The position numbers and the translations under genes are program-made. A DNA stretch of 64,000 bases from Meloidogyne chitwoodi. Its lineage: Eukaryota; Nematoda; Chromadorea; Rhabditida; Meloidogynidae. This document shows, in pieces, positions 10,580 through 22,294 of the stretch. The stretch is taken from positions 682,001 to 746,000 of the forward strand of contig JACZZP010000006.1 of assembly GCA_015183035.1 (NCBI GenBank). The letters are read 5' to 3'. The stretch's first letter is position 1, and every line of letters begins with the position of its first letter. Under the pieces are notes generated by a model that worked only from the letters and a program-made list of their open reading frames with translations, made no database searches and had not been told where the DNA came from.

Positions 10580-12546
10580 CCGTAAATATTCTAATAGAAC
10601 GACATGTCGTTCTATTATTCAACCTCCTTCTGGACTGTCATTCTAATAGAGACTGTCGTTCTAATAGAGACTGTCGTTTTATTATTCAACCCATTAAAAA
10701 AATATTAAAAATTTTTCAAGCTATATCAGTATATTAATAAAAAGAAATTGAAAAAAGCACTAAATTTCAATAGAATTATCAGATTCAATTCCGTTTTCTT
10801 CATCTTCTCCAATATCAATCTCTTCAAATAGATTAACCAACTCCTTTTCATCTCGTGCTTTCTTTAAAAGAGCTCTCCCATTTGACACAGGACCATCAGG
10901 TTTAAAACAGTTTATTTCATTGTCTTCAGATCCATCATTTGCATTGGTAAGACCACATATCTTAAAAGATTTAATCACCAATTCTTTCGATATTCCATTC
11001 CAAGCTTCAACAATCCAATTAAGATAGATTTTCATTGATGGAGGACGAGGCTTTCCACCAGATGTCATTTCTCTCTCCCCATGCATCATCCAATCTTCAT
11101 ACTGTTGCTGAATTTTTGATTTAAAGCTAAAATTCCAACAGACATCAGGCGCCTTCAAATGTCAATTTTTTAATATTAAATGGTTTAAAAATACTTGTAT
11201 GAATTTAGTAGTACCACCCGGTATAACTGCTGTATCAATGTTTAAATTTGTGAGTTCTTTTTTTGTCATAGAGCTCAGATGGGATCTAAATGAATCCCAA
11301 ACGAGTAATCTGTTGCCAAAAAAGGATTGACCTAATACAGCTTTTAAATATTCCGTTGTTAAAATATCATTCATCCAGGTTGTTCCAGCCCAAGCAACTA
11401 TAAGTTTCCCCTTAAATTAAAAATTAAACTCAATGAGGCCAATACTACAACCTTAAACATTTCAATTATTGTTTTATCCGGTCTTTTGCGTGGAAGGAGA
11501 ACAAAAGGCAAGCACTTGTATCCATCCATTCTCCCTGTAAGCATAACCGTAACACGGAGCTTTTCATGTCCTGTTGAGAGGACTGACACTTCTTTTGCAC
11601 CTTTCTCTGCTATACATCTTCCTCCTGATGCATCTAACCAGACCGAAGTCTCATCAGCAGCGTAAATGTATTTATAGCTGAAATTATAATGTTTTAGTTA
11701 TTTTTAAAATAATTTATATAAACCTTTTCTTTTCTCTAATTTGTGAAATATACATTACAAAATTCACCAAGACATTTGCGTACTCATCAGGTGGTTTTTG
11801 ACACACTGTTGTAGGAACACGTACTCGGAAGTTGTGTCTTATCATAAATTTTTGTAACCATCCTGAACTTGCCTAAAATTTCATAATAATACTATTGAGG
11901 AAATAATTTTGCTAACTAACCTTAAAATCAGATTCTTCATCCATTAAGCTAAATAGTTTTGCTGCCTGTTGTTGAATGAGCCTCCGGGAAACACGTTGTT
12001 TTTCACTTCTTTTGTCAATTACCCATTTTGCTAGCTGTTCGTCAAATTCAGTGTTTTTGAGTTTAGAACCACCGCCGTGAAGTCTTTGACATGTACTTGC
12101 CTCTGACCTAAATAAGTTAATAAATTTATAAATAAAATTATGTCTTACTTTAACTTCTCCTCATTATTAACCCAATCAACAATACATGAACAACTAATTT
12201 TATATAGTTTTGCAGCTGCATTTTTTGAGTTCTTTTTTGCATAATCAATTATTTCAATCTTTCTACTTATTGAATATGCTTTCCGCTTTTGTGAACACGT
12301 AGGCTGATCTTCAGTAACCGTAACTACATCAATTTCAGAATCAGAAGACATTTTTTATTTTTCTAAATAAGAAATATAGCTATCTAAATGGTAAAACAAT
12401 GATATTACATATAGGTGACTATTTATTTAATCATATTAGGGAAAAATGGAAGACTGTCGTTCTAATAGAGACTGTCGTTCTATTATTCAACCTCCTTCTG
12501 GACTGTCGTTCTAATAGAGACTGTCGTTCTATTAGAATAAATACGG
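10580..12546 (-). mobile_element. pogo-like DNA transposon, apparently intact
   Basis: 1967 bp bounded by CCGTAAATATTCTAATAGAA and GTCTATTAGAATAAATACGG-type inverted ends, flanked by TA. Subterminal regions on both sides hold repeated GACTGTCGTTCTAATAGA units, plausible transposase binding sites. It encodes one spliced transposase that is open throughout. Confidence 0.88.
10760..12351 (-). CDS. pogo/Tigger-type DDE transposase
   Basis: Six exons (12351-12149, 12107-11921, 11872-11724, 11677-11452, 11410-11195, 11152-10760) join in frame to 457 aa with no stop. The N-terminus has a helix-turn-helix typical of CENP-B/Psq domains (SRKIEIIDYAKKNSKNAAAK), followed by a second DNA-binding part (TEFDEQLAKWVIDKRSEK). 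The catalytic part shows YAADETSVW (first D) and LLVWDSFRSH (second D), followed by AVIPGGTTKFIQ, the usual pogo order. The C-terminus is acidic (EEIDIGEDEENGIE). An open frame plus complete ends suggests recent or current activity. Confidence 0.88.
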
Positions 12547-13055
12547 TATTACTATTAAACATTTTTTTTAATTATTATTTAGACAATCAGATAAAAATTA
12601 TGTAAATATTTTATTATTTTTTAATTTAATTTTTAAAAAATATATTGTTGATTTTTAATTACTAAATTAAAAAATAATAATTAAATGTTAAGTAATTTAA
12701 AAATAATTCAAAATAATTGTTGCAGCACATTTTTATTTTAAATAATAAAATTAATTTCAACTATTTTATTTTTAAATTAAAAAAATAAATCAAAAAATTC
12801 AATTTTTATTATTTTTCTGCCTCAGAAAGGAACGATTTTTTTTATTTTTTTAACGAATTACTAAATGTTTACGCTCATTTTTTCCGTTAACGTGGCTGTT
12901 TTTATCCTTTTTAAGAGGTAATTGATTTTTATTTGGGTATCTTATGTACATAATTTTTAATATTTTTTAAAGTTTATTTACTTTTAATTGTATTATTTTG
13001 ACTATTATATTCTTTATTAATTAATTAATTTAATTATTTTTTAAAATTTATTAAA
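12547..13055. other. Gene-free AT-rich stretch
   Basis: About 500 bp upstream of the SLC7 gene. Nothing recognised apart from AT-rich DNA; likely holds the SLC7 promoter. Confidence 0.4.
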
Positions 13056-16000
13056 ATGATTAAAATGAACGAAAAACATAAAATGGGTTAGTTTTTTAAA
13101 ATTTAATTTATAATATTTGATATTTATATATCTTCTGTAATAATTATTGTATATAATAATTACTTAATTGCTTCCTCTTTTCTCTCATTTAACTTTTTGA
13201 TTTTTATGACTTCCTTGTATAAAATTAATTTTATTCATTTTTTATATATTTTTTTCCTTTTTCTTAAATAAAATTTAAATTGTTTAAAACCACAGTCTTA
13301 TAAACCAGCTCTGGCTGGAGGCGTTGGGTCCCGAGAGTTGGGGAACCAACTCTCGGGACGCGCCTTTTTGATACCTTTAAAACGACCTCCCAATAAAGTT
13401 TATCACAAATTAAATAAAATATAATATATGAAGTTTAAAGGGGAGAGAGAACCAGCCTAATAGGTTTGGGTGTTAATCAAAGACTGGGCTTGATTTGCTG
13501 ATTTTCCCTTCCCTTTTATTTCCCAAAAGTTGGGCGGGGAATTTTCAGACTATGACACACAGACTTGAGCTATTAAAAGCGTCAGTTAGTGTTAATCACA
13601 TCTCTCTGACTTTTGTTCCTTTTTTTCGACTTTGTTCCAATTTCCACTTATTCCCCTTAATATTTTAATTCCTAATGGTTTTAATAAAATAAATCTTCAT
13701 TTTAAAAAAATATTTATTTTTAAAAGGTCGTTGGAGTGCTGTTTCTTATATAATTGGGGCAATAATTGGTTCGGGAATATTTATAACACCAACAACAATA
13801 TTAAATAATGTTCATTCTGTTGGTGCTTCTCTTTTAATTTGGTTATTAGCTGGAATTATTGCTACTTTGGGTGCTTTATGTTATGTTGAATTAGGGACTA
13901 GTATAAGAAAATCTGGTTGTGATTTTGCTTATCTTTGTCATGTTAGATGGTTATTTTTATTTTAATTAAATTTTAAATATTTAATTATTTAATAATATTA
14001 CTCTTTAAATGGAAACAGGGTAGTCCTAGAGACCTTTTTTTATTTAAAAAAAGTTAAAAAATATTTTCAAATAGTTCAACACACAATATTTTTTCTCACC
14101 AAAAAATTACTCAATTAAAATTAAAATATTATTCGAATAAGAAATTTAATTTTTATTAAAATATTTAATAAAAATATTTAAGGAATTCAATAGCCTTTAT
14201 TTTTATGACCACATCTTGTTTTTTTATTAATCCAAGTGGATTGGCTATACAAATGGAAACGTATTAATTAATTTATTTAAAATATTAAAAATAAAATAAA
14301 TATTTTTATTTTATTTTTTTTAATCAGAATTTAGTTTTTCAGTTTATGCTATTCGTTGCCTTAATGTTTGTTTTTTTAATAAAAATATTTCTTTATTTTT
14401 TTGTTAATTTTAGATTGAATTTTGTAATGAATCTAATCGTTTTATTGCTCACAAATTAATTTCTTTCAGTTTACTTTGTTAGCCAATTTATTTAAAAATT
14501 ATTAAAATTTTATTTTAAATATTATTTAAATTAAAGCCAAATTAAATAATTTGTTTCTAAAAAATTAAATATTTTATTTAAATTAAAAATAAAAATAAAC
14601 TTATTTTAAACAATAATATAAAGTCCCCTAAGACTGAATTTTCAATTTCTCATTCCCTAATAGGTCATTTTAAATTAGTAAAATCTCAATTTAAAGGGAA
14701 ATTTAATTTTTAATTTTATTAAATAAAATATTTAATTTAATAATATTTAAATTAAAAAATTATTCTTTAGGGATTTGACCGTTATAATATATCGACGGTA
14801 TATATTAATCGAAGCTATAATCTTTTCTCTATTTTTAAAAATTAAAATTTTATATTTAATTAATTAAATTTTAATTTATTTATTTTTAAATAGTAATACT
14901 TTTCTTCATAAATTGTTTTTCTATAAGCAATGTAGTGTCACGTGTTCAAATAATTTCTGTAATTGCTAAATTTGTAGCTAGTGGAATTATTATATTTTGT
15001 GGATTTTATTTTTTGTTATTTAATAATAAAGGTAATTAATTAATTTAAATTTAAAAAATAATATTTAAATTTAAAGATATTCAATTTAATAATTTACGTC
15101 ATCCCTTTGTTAACAGCAACTTTCGTCCAGGGGATATAGCCTTGGCATTATTTGGTGGTTTTTATAGTTATGATGGTTGGGATATTCTTAATTATGGAGT
15201 TGAAGATATTAAAAGTCCAAGACGGTTATTTTTAATATTTTTTAAATTATTTTAAAAATCTAAAAATAGTAAAAAATACAAATTTCATTAGTTTTTTTAA
15301 GAAACAAAATTAAATAAATTTTTAAAAATAAATAGGACTTTGCCATTTGCAATAATTGTGAGTATGTCAGTTGTTGCTTCAATATATTTTCTAATGAATT
15401 TATCATTTTTTATTGTACTTTCAGTACCAGAAATGCAATCATCTAATGCTGTTGCAATGGTTTTTTTTTAATTAATTTAATATTTTTATTAAAATTAAAT
15501 AATTTTTTTGTCTTTCCTAAAATTTGATTATTTCAAAATTATAAAAAATAAATTAAAATATTTTAAAAAGGTATTTGCTGAAAAAACATTAGGTGCTCAT
15601 TTTAAATATTTAATTGCTCTTCTCATTTGTATTGTCTTAATTGGGTATTTTTTGAAATTATAAAAAAAAATATAACTAAAAAATTACTTAAACAATAATA
15701 TTTTAAAAATTCAAGAAAAAGATAATTTTTCAGAATTAATAAAATTGGACTGAAATTCTTTTTATTTATTTTCAACCAAATATTTAATTAAGTAATTTCG
15801 CCTATATTTTTATCAATTTCATAAAATTATTTTATTTTTGAGTTTTCCAAAATTTTTTAAAAATAATATTAAATATTTGATAAATATTTTATTTTTATTT
15901 TTTAAAATAATTAAGTACAATAAATGCATCACTTTTTGCCTGTAGTCGTTTCCTTTGGGCATCTGCAAGAGAAAAGCATTTACCAGCTTTTTTGTCATGT

Positions 16001-16797
16001 ATAAATAGAGAAAGTAATAGTCCTAGAGCTGCATTATTTATTCATGTTTTTTTATTATTTTTTTTAAATTTTTTAAAAATTATTTTATAAGGTTGTTCTA
16101 GCTATGTGTTACTCTTTTCTTGGAAATTTGGAAGTAATTTATTAAAATTTAAATTTTAAATAATATTTTAATTAGCAAATGATCAGTTATGTTGCCTTTA
16201 CAGTTTGGGTATGTTTTTATTTATTTATCAAAATTGATTATTTTACCAATAAATTTTGAAGGTAAACAATCCTAAAATAATTTAAAAAATAATTAAATTA
16301 ATTTAAATAAATTAAATATTTTAGATAATTCGTTCATTTACAATGCTTAGTCTTTTATGTATTCGTTTTGGTATTTGTAAACGTCCAATTCATGAAAAGT
16401 CAATACAATTTCCTTTAATTTTACCAATAATATTTTTATGTGTTTGTGTTACTTTAGTATCTATAACAATTATACAAAGCTTTAAATCTTCAATTGTTGG
16501 ACTTTTAATTTTAGCTATTGGATTAATTATTTATTTATTATTTATTTGGGAAAAAGCTTTTCAAAGATTTGGTGTTTATAGACGTTTATCTAATTCTTTT
16601 AATCGTAAGAAAATTAAAAAAAATATATATAATTAAAAAAATATGTAAATATATTTAAAAAATACAATATTTTTTAATAAAATTAAATTTTAGATATAAC
16701 TTGTGTTATAGCACAATTAACTTTTAATGGAAATATTGAATTGTTAATTACACCAACTTTTAAATTAAATGATTCTTTTAATGAAAAATTAATTTGA
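13056..16797 (+). CDS. SLC7 heterodimeric amino-acid transporter (LAT/AAT-like)
   Basis: Fourteen exons join in frame: 13056-13086, 13727-13949, 14183-14260, 14335-14365, 14414-14477, 14894-15031, 15077-15224, 15336-15459, 15571-15644, 15916-16045, 16092-16133, 16176-16208, 16325-16604, 16694-16797; about 499 aa, normal for the family. Landmarks: IIGAIIGSGIF (TM1 substrate motif), FINPSGLAIQME, a cysteine in CLNIEFCNESN where light chains bond to the heavy subunit, FINCFSISNVVSRVQ, GGFYSYDGWDILNYGVEDI, and SRFLWASAREKHLPAFLS. These 12-helix carriers exchange neutral or basic amino acids at the plasma membrane with a 4F2hc-type partner. A GC-rich hairpin lies in intron 1. Confidence 0.93.
13321..13363. 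repeat. Perfect GC-rich hairpin in SLC7 intron 1
   Basis: GTCCCGAGAGTTGG (13328-13341) and CCAACTCTCGGGAC (13346-13359) form a perfect 14-bp stem with a 4-nt loop, in otherwise AT-rich DNA. Followed by CGCGCCTTTTTG, with a T run. Architecture resembles the hairpin at 3863-3893, though the sequence differs. Confidence 0.75.
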
Positions 16798-17335
16798 AAA
16801 AAATATTTAAATTTTTTATATAAATAAATATATTTTTATTAATTTTAATAAATAAAAAAGTCAATTAAGTAATTAATAATTATTTTAAAAATTATTACTA
16901 TTTTTAATTTTCTCCCCATTTCTTTGTTAATAAGTATAAAAATTGATTTTTTTTAATTAAAAATTTTTATTAATTGTATTTTAAATAAATAATTAAAAAA
17001 AACATCGAAAGGTTAAATTTTAACATTTTAAGGAGTTTTTAAAAAATTTTCTTGAAATTTAATTTTAAAAGTTAATTTAAATTAATCTTTTATTTAAAAA
17101 TTAAAAAGAAATTTTTTGAATAATTTATCCAATAGTCTAATTTAAATAAAAGATTGTATAGTAAATAAATAGAGAGTAAATTTAAATAATGGTAAAAAAT
17201 AAAAAATAATTTTTTGTTTTTTCTTTAATTTAAATAAATTTTATCTTTCAAAATGTTAATCCTTCAAAATATTTATCTTTCAAAAAAAATAATTTTTTTG
17301 CTTCTTTTTACTTTTAATTCTTTAAAGATTTTAAT
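16798..17335. other. Gene-free AT-rich stretch
   Basis: 3' flank of the SLC7 gene; no gene, repeat or RNA recognised. Confidence 0.4.
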
Positions 17336-17899
17336 TAGTGATGGGAAAGTTCCAATTCACTGGTTGATGTCTGGAACTGGTTTGGAACCGGTTCAGGAAA
17401 CAAGTTCCAAAGGTCTCCCTATTCACTCCCCTAATTTATTTTTGTAAGCGAGAAAAGAAGAAAGAAAACGTTTATAAATAATTTATTCACTTTTTTCAGT
17501 GTAAATCGTTGGGTGGTTAATGCATTAGTTTATTTTATTAGATTGGCTTGGGTTCGAATCCTTTATTTTGGGAAAATTAGTTGAAGTTAGATTATAATGA
17601 TTTAAAAATTTTTGAAGCAAAATTAAGTCTTAAATTTTCTCTACGGCACTAAAAAAGTGTAATTTTTGGCAACAGAGGTTTAATAAATTTTTTGCCTGCG
17701 GCGCCGAAAATGGTAAATGTTTGGCAACTAATTTCCAAAAATTTTCAAAATTTTCGCCCGCATAGCTAAAATTTATGAAAATTTAACGACCCGACGCTTG
17801 CGCGCAACCCGGAAAACCCTGTTCGATTTATTTTAAGAGCAAAAAAAGTTCCGGAACTGGAACCGGTTCCAGTGGAAATTTTGGAACTTTCCCACCCCT
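17336..17899. mobile_element. hAT-like element (GTGATGGGAAAGTTCC family)
   Basis: Left end AGTGATGGGAAAGTTCC and right end GGAACTTTCCCACCCCTG are inverted relative to each other and match the MITE at 7674-7778. I could not find a convincing 8-bp target duplication, so borders are approximate. The interior holds the tRNA-like segment at 17500-17575 and no protein. Confidence 0.6.
17500..17575 (+). repeat. tRNA-like segment inside hAT element
   Basis: Contains GTGGTTAATGC (A-box/D-arm like) and GGTTCGAATCC (perfect B-box) about 45 bp apart, the spacing of a tRNA promoter. I cannot fold a full cloverleaf with matching acceptor arms, so this is a tRNA relic or the head of a SINE, not a functional tRNA gene. 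Confidence 0.35.
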
Positions 17900-18862
17900 G
17901 TTTCCATTCATCATCAGCATCATATTAAATTATAATAATACCTCTTCCATTAGTTCGTAATCATCTAAAATTTAAATTTTTAAAAATTATTTATTTAAAT
18001 AAAAATTTAAAAAGTTTTAATAAAAACATATTAGATATTGGATATCTTTTTGAAGAAAATTAATTCTTAAATTATTAAATTTACTTACTTATATTGCTCT
18101 CTTTGCAAATATTATGTTCTGTTGCTACTTTCATAAATTGAGGATTTTCATTATTTGACGTATGAATTCTCCCATTACAATTTTTATTGACACAGCGCCA
18201 AGAATTTGACCCTTATTTTTACTATCAAAGACATAATAGCGGTTACCATATCTAATTGTTTTTTCTGTTCTTTTTATTCCATTATTTTTACTTTTGAGAT
18301 TTACAAATGTAATTTTATCTAAATTTTTAAAATTAATTAATATAATTTCTTTTCGAATTATTTTTTTAAAAGTATTTGTATTTACCCCCAATTACCGAGA
18401 AAACAAAAAAGTGTATACAGATGAACAGATACTTCTCATAAATTTAAATTTTATAAATAATTATATTGCTTATATTATTATATAAAATACGAAATCCGAA
18501 ATAAAAATGACCGAAAAACCAAAAATTTCGAAATCCGAAACGTGCCCATCCCTGATATATATTATATAAACTCTATTAGTATCTCTTAAAACTGTATGAG
18601 GCTATATCTTAAAAATTAGATTTTTTCTCACAAGTATTACTAAATTGTCCATGTTCTTTTACTATTCGTTTTGCTCTATTATCATCTTAAATTTTATTTT
18701 AAATCTCCTTCATTAATTTATTAAAAATATTAATATATACAAATTTAAAGTTTTAAAATAAAATTAATATAAATTTTAAAATACCTATAATAGTATTGTC
18801 TCTATATCCTCGTCTAGGATTTCTTTTCATTGTTAGTCCACCTCTATTAACAATAGGTTGTC

Positions 18863-19583
18863 GGTAAATGTCCAGGCTCCCTACCGTGGACGGGCACAAA
18901 AAACATTTTTGCAAAAACGCAACGCAAGGCCAAAAATTAACGCAAAAACGCAATGTGCCCGTCCCTGCTCCCTACCTGTCCGCAAAGAGAATTCGCTCTT
19001 TAGTTCCTTCTCTTGCATTTTTGACGTTAGGAGAAGTGTCGCTTATTTTTCCTTCTCCTCTATAATATGCCTTTTGGCACATGAAAAGAAAGGGATAAAT
19101 AATTAAAATTAAATAATAATAAAGTGAAAATATATTTATTTTAAAAGTGACCAAAGATTAATAATCAAAGAACATAAATTTGGACATGACTTGTGTTTAT
19201 AGTACATACATATAAATATGTAAATAGTAGAATTCAATTAAACATTTATTTAAACATTAAAAAAATGTCCCTTTCTTGCCCTACAAATAATTCATCCGAA
19301 GAAAAATTCTGGATTTTTCGATTATCAAACTCTTGATATTGAATCTAAGAAAAGATCCCAAATATTAATTATTGAATATTTACAAAAATTCCGCCTATTA
19401 AAGACAGCCATGATCTGTCTTTTCACTTTATTATTAATTAATTTTAATTATTTTATCCCTTTCCAAGTGCCATAGAGGAGAAGGAAAAATAAGCGTGCAC
19501 TTCTCCTAACGCCAAAAATGCAAGAGAAGAAAAGAAAAGAGCGCGAATTCTCTTTGCGGACAGGTAGGAACTGAACATTTACC
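18863..19583. mobile_element. Mutator-like MITE inside gene H exon
   Basis: 721 bp, ends GGTAAATGTCCAG and CTGAACATTTACC, with long inverted arms (over 150 bp, including CTGTCCGCAAAGAGAATTCG and TTCTCCTAACGCC). Flanked by a perfect 9-bp duplication TAGGTTGTC (18854-18862, 19584-19592), which fits the Mutator superfamily. A second copy is at 24032-24584. A small element is nested in its left arm. Confidence 0.9.
18886..18966. mobile_element. Nested 81-bp MITE
   Basis: GGACGGGCACA..TGTGCCCGTCCCT inverted ends, flanked by a 10-bp direct repeat GCTCCCTACC (18876-18885, 18967-18976). It interrupts the left arm of the Mutator-like MITE, so it is the younger insertion. Confidence 0.75.
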
Positions 19584-19927
19584 TAGGTTGTCTATGTTCA
19601 GGTATTTCCTCTGCAACATCATAATCTTAAAATAAAAATTATTTTTTACAAATAGTAAATAATTCTTCTCTTTCATAATATTATATATTTTAATTTTTAT
19701 AAAAAAATATTTATTATATAAATTAAAATTAATTTAATTATATACCTGAATCATAATCTACAGATGATTTTTTAGCGTTAATTCTCGATGATCCTCTTCT
19801 CGTTTTTTCATGTTCAACTGCTATTTCTTCTTCTCTATTATCAACTTAAATTTAAAAAAAAAATTTTTGAAATATTATTTAAAATAAATTTTTTTTATTT
19901 TTATCAATTAAGTATTTACAATAAGTT

Positions 19928-20286
19928 AATAGGACTTTTTGTGCTAGTCCAGTTTATGAGTCCAATGAACTTTTATAAGTCTAATTAAAATATATGAGTC
20001 AAATGAAAGTTTATGAGTCCAAACAAGTTTTGTTAAGCAATTAATGTCTCATCTAAGTGATTACGGGAACGAGTCCCGGTCCCAGTTTTCGGGTCCAATT
20101 TCGAATTTCTTGAAGAAAACTGGTATGAAACTGTAATGAAACAGAAACCAGAAATTCCGGGTTTACTTTAAAAATTGCAAAAGGGAGCGGGACCCATTCC
20201 CATAATCATAAAATGAGACTTAACAACTTTGATTGGACTCATAAAAGTTCATTGGACTCATAAACTGGAGCAGAGCCGGACTTGTT
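19928..20286. repeat. Inverted-repeat element in intron of gene H
   Basis: Outer arms (AGTCCAGTTTATGAGTCCAA near 19948 and TTGGACTCATAAACTGGA near 20247) are inverted repeats; an inner inverted pair of GGGAACGAGTCCCGGTCCC type (20060-20210) looks like a second, nested element. No coding content; target duplications not resolved. Confidence 0.6.
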
Positions 20287-21262
20287 TAATTTAACATATT
20301 TTCAAAGTTAATATTTTTAAAGAATTTTATAATAATTTTTTAGCCAGTTTATTTATTTCTCTATTATATACAAATAATATCTTAAATTTAAAAAATAAAT
20401 TATTTTTATAAATAATTTTTTAAATATTATTTAATTTAATATTTTTGCTTACCTCTATTAAATTGTTCTAATTCGATATTAGGTTGTTCAGATTTTTCTA
20501 TTTCTTCTCTATAAATATCTGAAATTTAAAAAATAAAAATATTTTTAAAAAATGAATTTAAATTTTTTATGTAATTATTTTTTATCTTAAAAAGATTAAA
20601 CATTTTTATATTAAAAATGTTTATATATAGATATTAATATTATTAAATTTTATTAATATTTTTTAAATACCCATAAAATCGCCTGTAGGTGCTTTATAAG
20701 GTTTGTGCTTCCTTGGGTTTTGTCGTTGTTTTATACAGTATTTAACTATAAAAATAGAATAAAAACAAAAAATAATTTAAAAATTTGTTTAATTGGGAGA
20801 AGAAATATTTTAAAAAAAATTTTAATTTTTAAATTATTTGCTTCTTTTACCAAAATATGTTTTAATTTTAGGATTATTTAAACAAAAGTTATATATAAAC
20901 AAATAATTAAATATTTTGAAATCTTTTAAATTCTAATTTTATTAATTATTTAATTCTTCAAAATATTATAAATTTATTTTTTATTTAAAAAGCTTAACTT
21001 TAAATAAATCTTAAATTAATTTTATTTTTAAAAATAAATAAAATATACTTTGAGACATTTCTTCTTTGTCTTCTTTAGGTCCTCCTTCACAGAATTGAAT
21101 AAACACAAAAATAAATATAACAAAAATAAAAAACAATTTTGACATTTTTTGTTTAATTATAAAGAGTTTTTTTTAATTTTTTTATTTAAATAAATTTATG
21201 AATAATTTTTTTCTTTTCCCAAAATATTTTTATATTAATTTTAAAAAAGAACTTTAACCATT

Positions 21263-21298
21263 GAGCAATGAGACGTTTAATAAATTGACACTGAACTG
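21263..21298 (-). promoter_or_regulatory. Upstream box of gene H
   Basis: On the minus strand reads TTCAGTGTCAATTTATTAAACGTCTCATTGC, nearly identical to the boxes of genes B and F, about 125 bp before the H start codon. A hAT MITE begins ten bases upstream of it. Confidence 0.7.
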
Positions 21299-21307
21299 TG
21301 TTTAAAG

Positions 21308-21519
21308 TAGAGTTACACGAGACCGAGAGTCTCGCCGAGACCGGACCGAGAGTCTCGCCCATTTTCCAATCTCGGTTCTCGGTTTTCCCAAATTCTCCCA
21401 AAAGTCTCGGCCGAGACCGGCCGAGACCGAGAGTCTCGCCGAGACCGGACCGAGAGTCTCGCCCATTTTCCAATCTCGGTTCTCGGTTTTCCCAAAAGTC
21501 TCGGTCTCGTGTAACTCTA
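21308..21519. mobile_element. hAT MITE (TAGAGTTACACGAGACC family)
   Basis: 212 bp with inverted ends TAGAGTTACACGAGACC and 8-bp target duplications GTTTAAAG (21300-21307, 21520-21527). Interior is an internally duplicated GC-rich palindromic array of GAGACCG/CGGTCTC. Long open frames on both strands here are by-products of the repeat. Confidence 0.9.
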
Positions 21520-22149
21520 GTTTAAAGAGAGAAAAAAATTTTTATTTAGTGTCAATCAATTTTTCAATGTTTAATTTTTACAAATTTCTTTTTCTAAAAT
21601 TTCTAAAATAAAATATATTTTTTACAAATGCCTCTATCTAAAATTTTTGTCAATTTTCTAATTTAAAATTAATAATAAAAAATATTTTTTAAATTTATTT
21701 TAATATTGCATTTAGGTTAATTTTATTTTTTTAAATCTTCCCTTTGTTAAATATTATTAAAAAATATTTTATAATTTAGTTATCCTTAGATTTTCAATTA
21801 AATCTTTTCTGCGTAATTGGGATCTTTTTTTGAATTAAATTTAATTATTATTTAAAAAACTTATGTTTTATTTAATTTAAATTAAAAAAGTCAATTTTTA
21901 ATTTTATAATTAAGAGAAGCGATGGGAATTAATTGGCAAATATTTTAAAACAGAAATAGAAAAATCTACAATTGATTTTTAAAAATTTCTAAATTGTAAA
22001 AGAAAAAATTTAAAAATGGAGGAAGGAAAATTTAAATATAAAAAATTTCATTTTCCTTCCCTAGACAATGGAAAGTGAAGGTAACAATGGAAAATGCCCA
22101 TCCTTTTCTTAAATTAAAAAAAAAAGTTGCCTTTAAACAAAGAAAAATC

Positions 22150-22188
22150 ATATGCTAATTTATTAATTGACTAAAATGCGCACGCGTA
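22150..22188 (+). promoter_or_regulatory. Upstream box of gene C
   Basis: CTAATTTATTAATTGACTAAAATGCGCACGCG-type box about 135 bp before the start codon. It is followed by a TATA-like AATATAAAAG at about 22203. The entire 22067-22260 region is nearly the same as 26281-26475 upstream of gene E. Confidence 0.7.
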
Positions 22189-22294
22189 AAATTAAAAAAT
22201 TGAATATAAAAGCCCTTAGACAAAAAGAGAAAATTATTCAAAAATTCACTTCAACTAAACTTCAAAAAAAAACTTTAATTCCATTTCAACAAAA

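Larger units (their letters stand above)
17930..21145 (-). pseudogene. Secreted micro-exon FLYWCH-like protein H (broken)
   Basis: Exons: 21145-21049 (signal peptide ending IQFCEGGP), 20745-20671 (basic, ..KAPTGDFMG), 20518-20453 (DIYREE..), 19844-19746, 19625-19584 joined to 18853-18785 (split by a Mutator-like MITE), 18685-18632 (..KEHGQFSNT), 18318-18089 (finger) and 17964-17930 (NDYELMEEVLL). All internal exons are phase 1-1. The finger exon (WRC, four residues, C, NGRIH, EHNIC) is one base short relative to the phase 1-1 rule and shifts frame just after ..DSKNKG. The second and third exons match modules of gene F. Frameshift plus insertion suggest a pseudogene, unless splicing rescues the insertion and the missing base is a sequence error. 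Confidence 0.65.

Noticed and set aside
12399..12605. 68-codon frame at the right end of the pogo element
   Set aside because: It covers the subterminal GACTGTCGTTCTAATAGA repeats; opposite strand to the real transposase.
18753..19154. Open frames of 60-82 codons around 18.8-19.1 kb
   Set aside because: They run through the Mutator-like MITE and its nested element; only the downstream part belongs to a real exon of gene H.
21186..21525. Overlapping open frames of 60-95 codons on both strands
   Set aside because: They are by-products of the GAGACCG palindromic array in a 212-bp MITE with clear 8-bp duplications.
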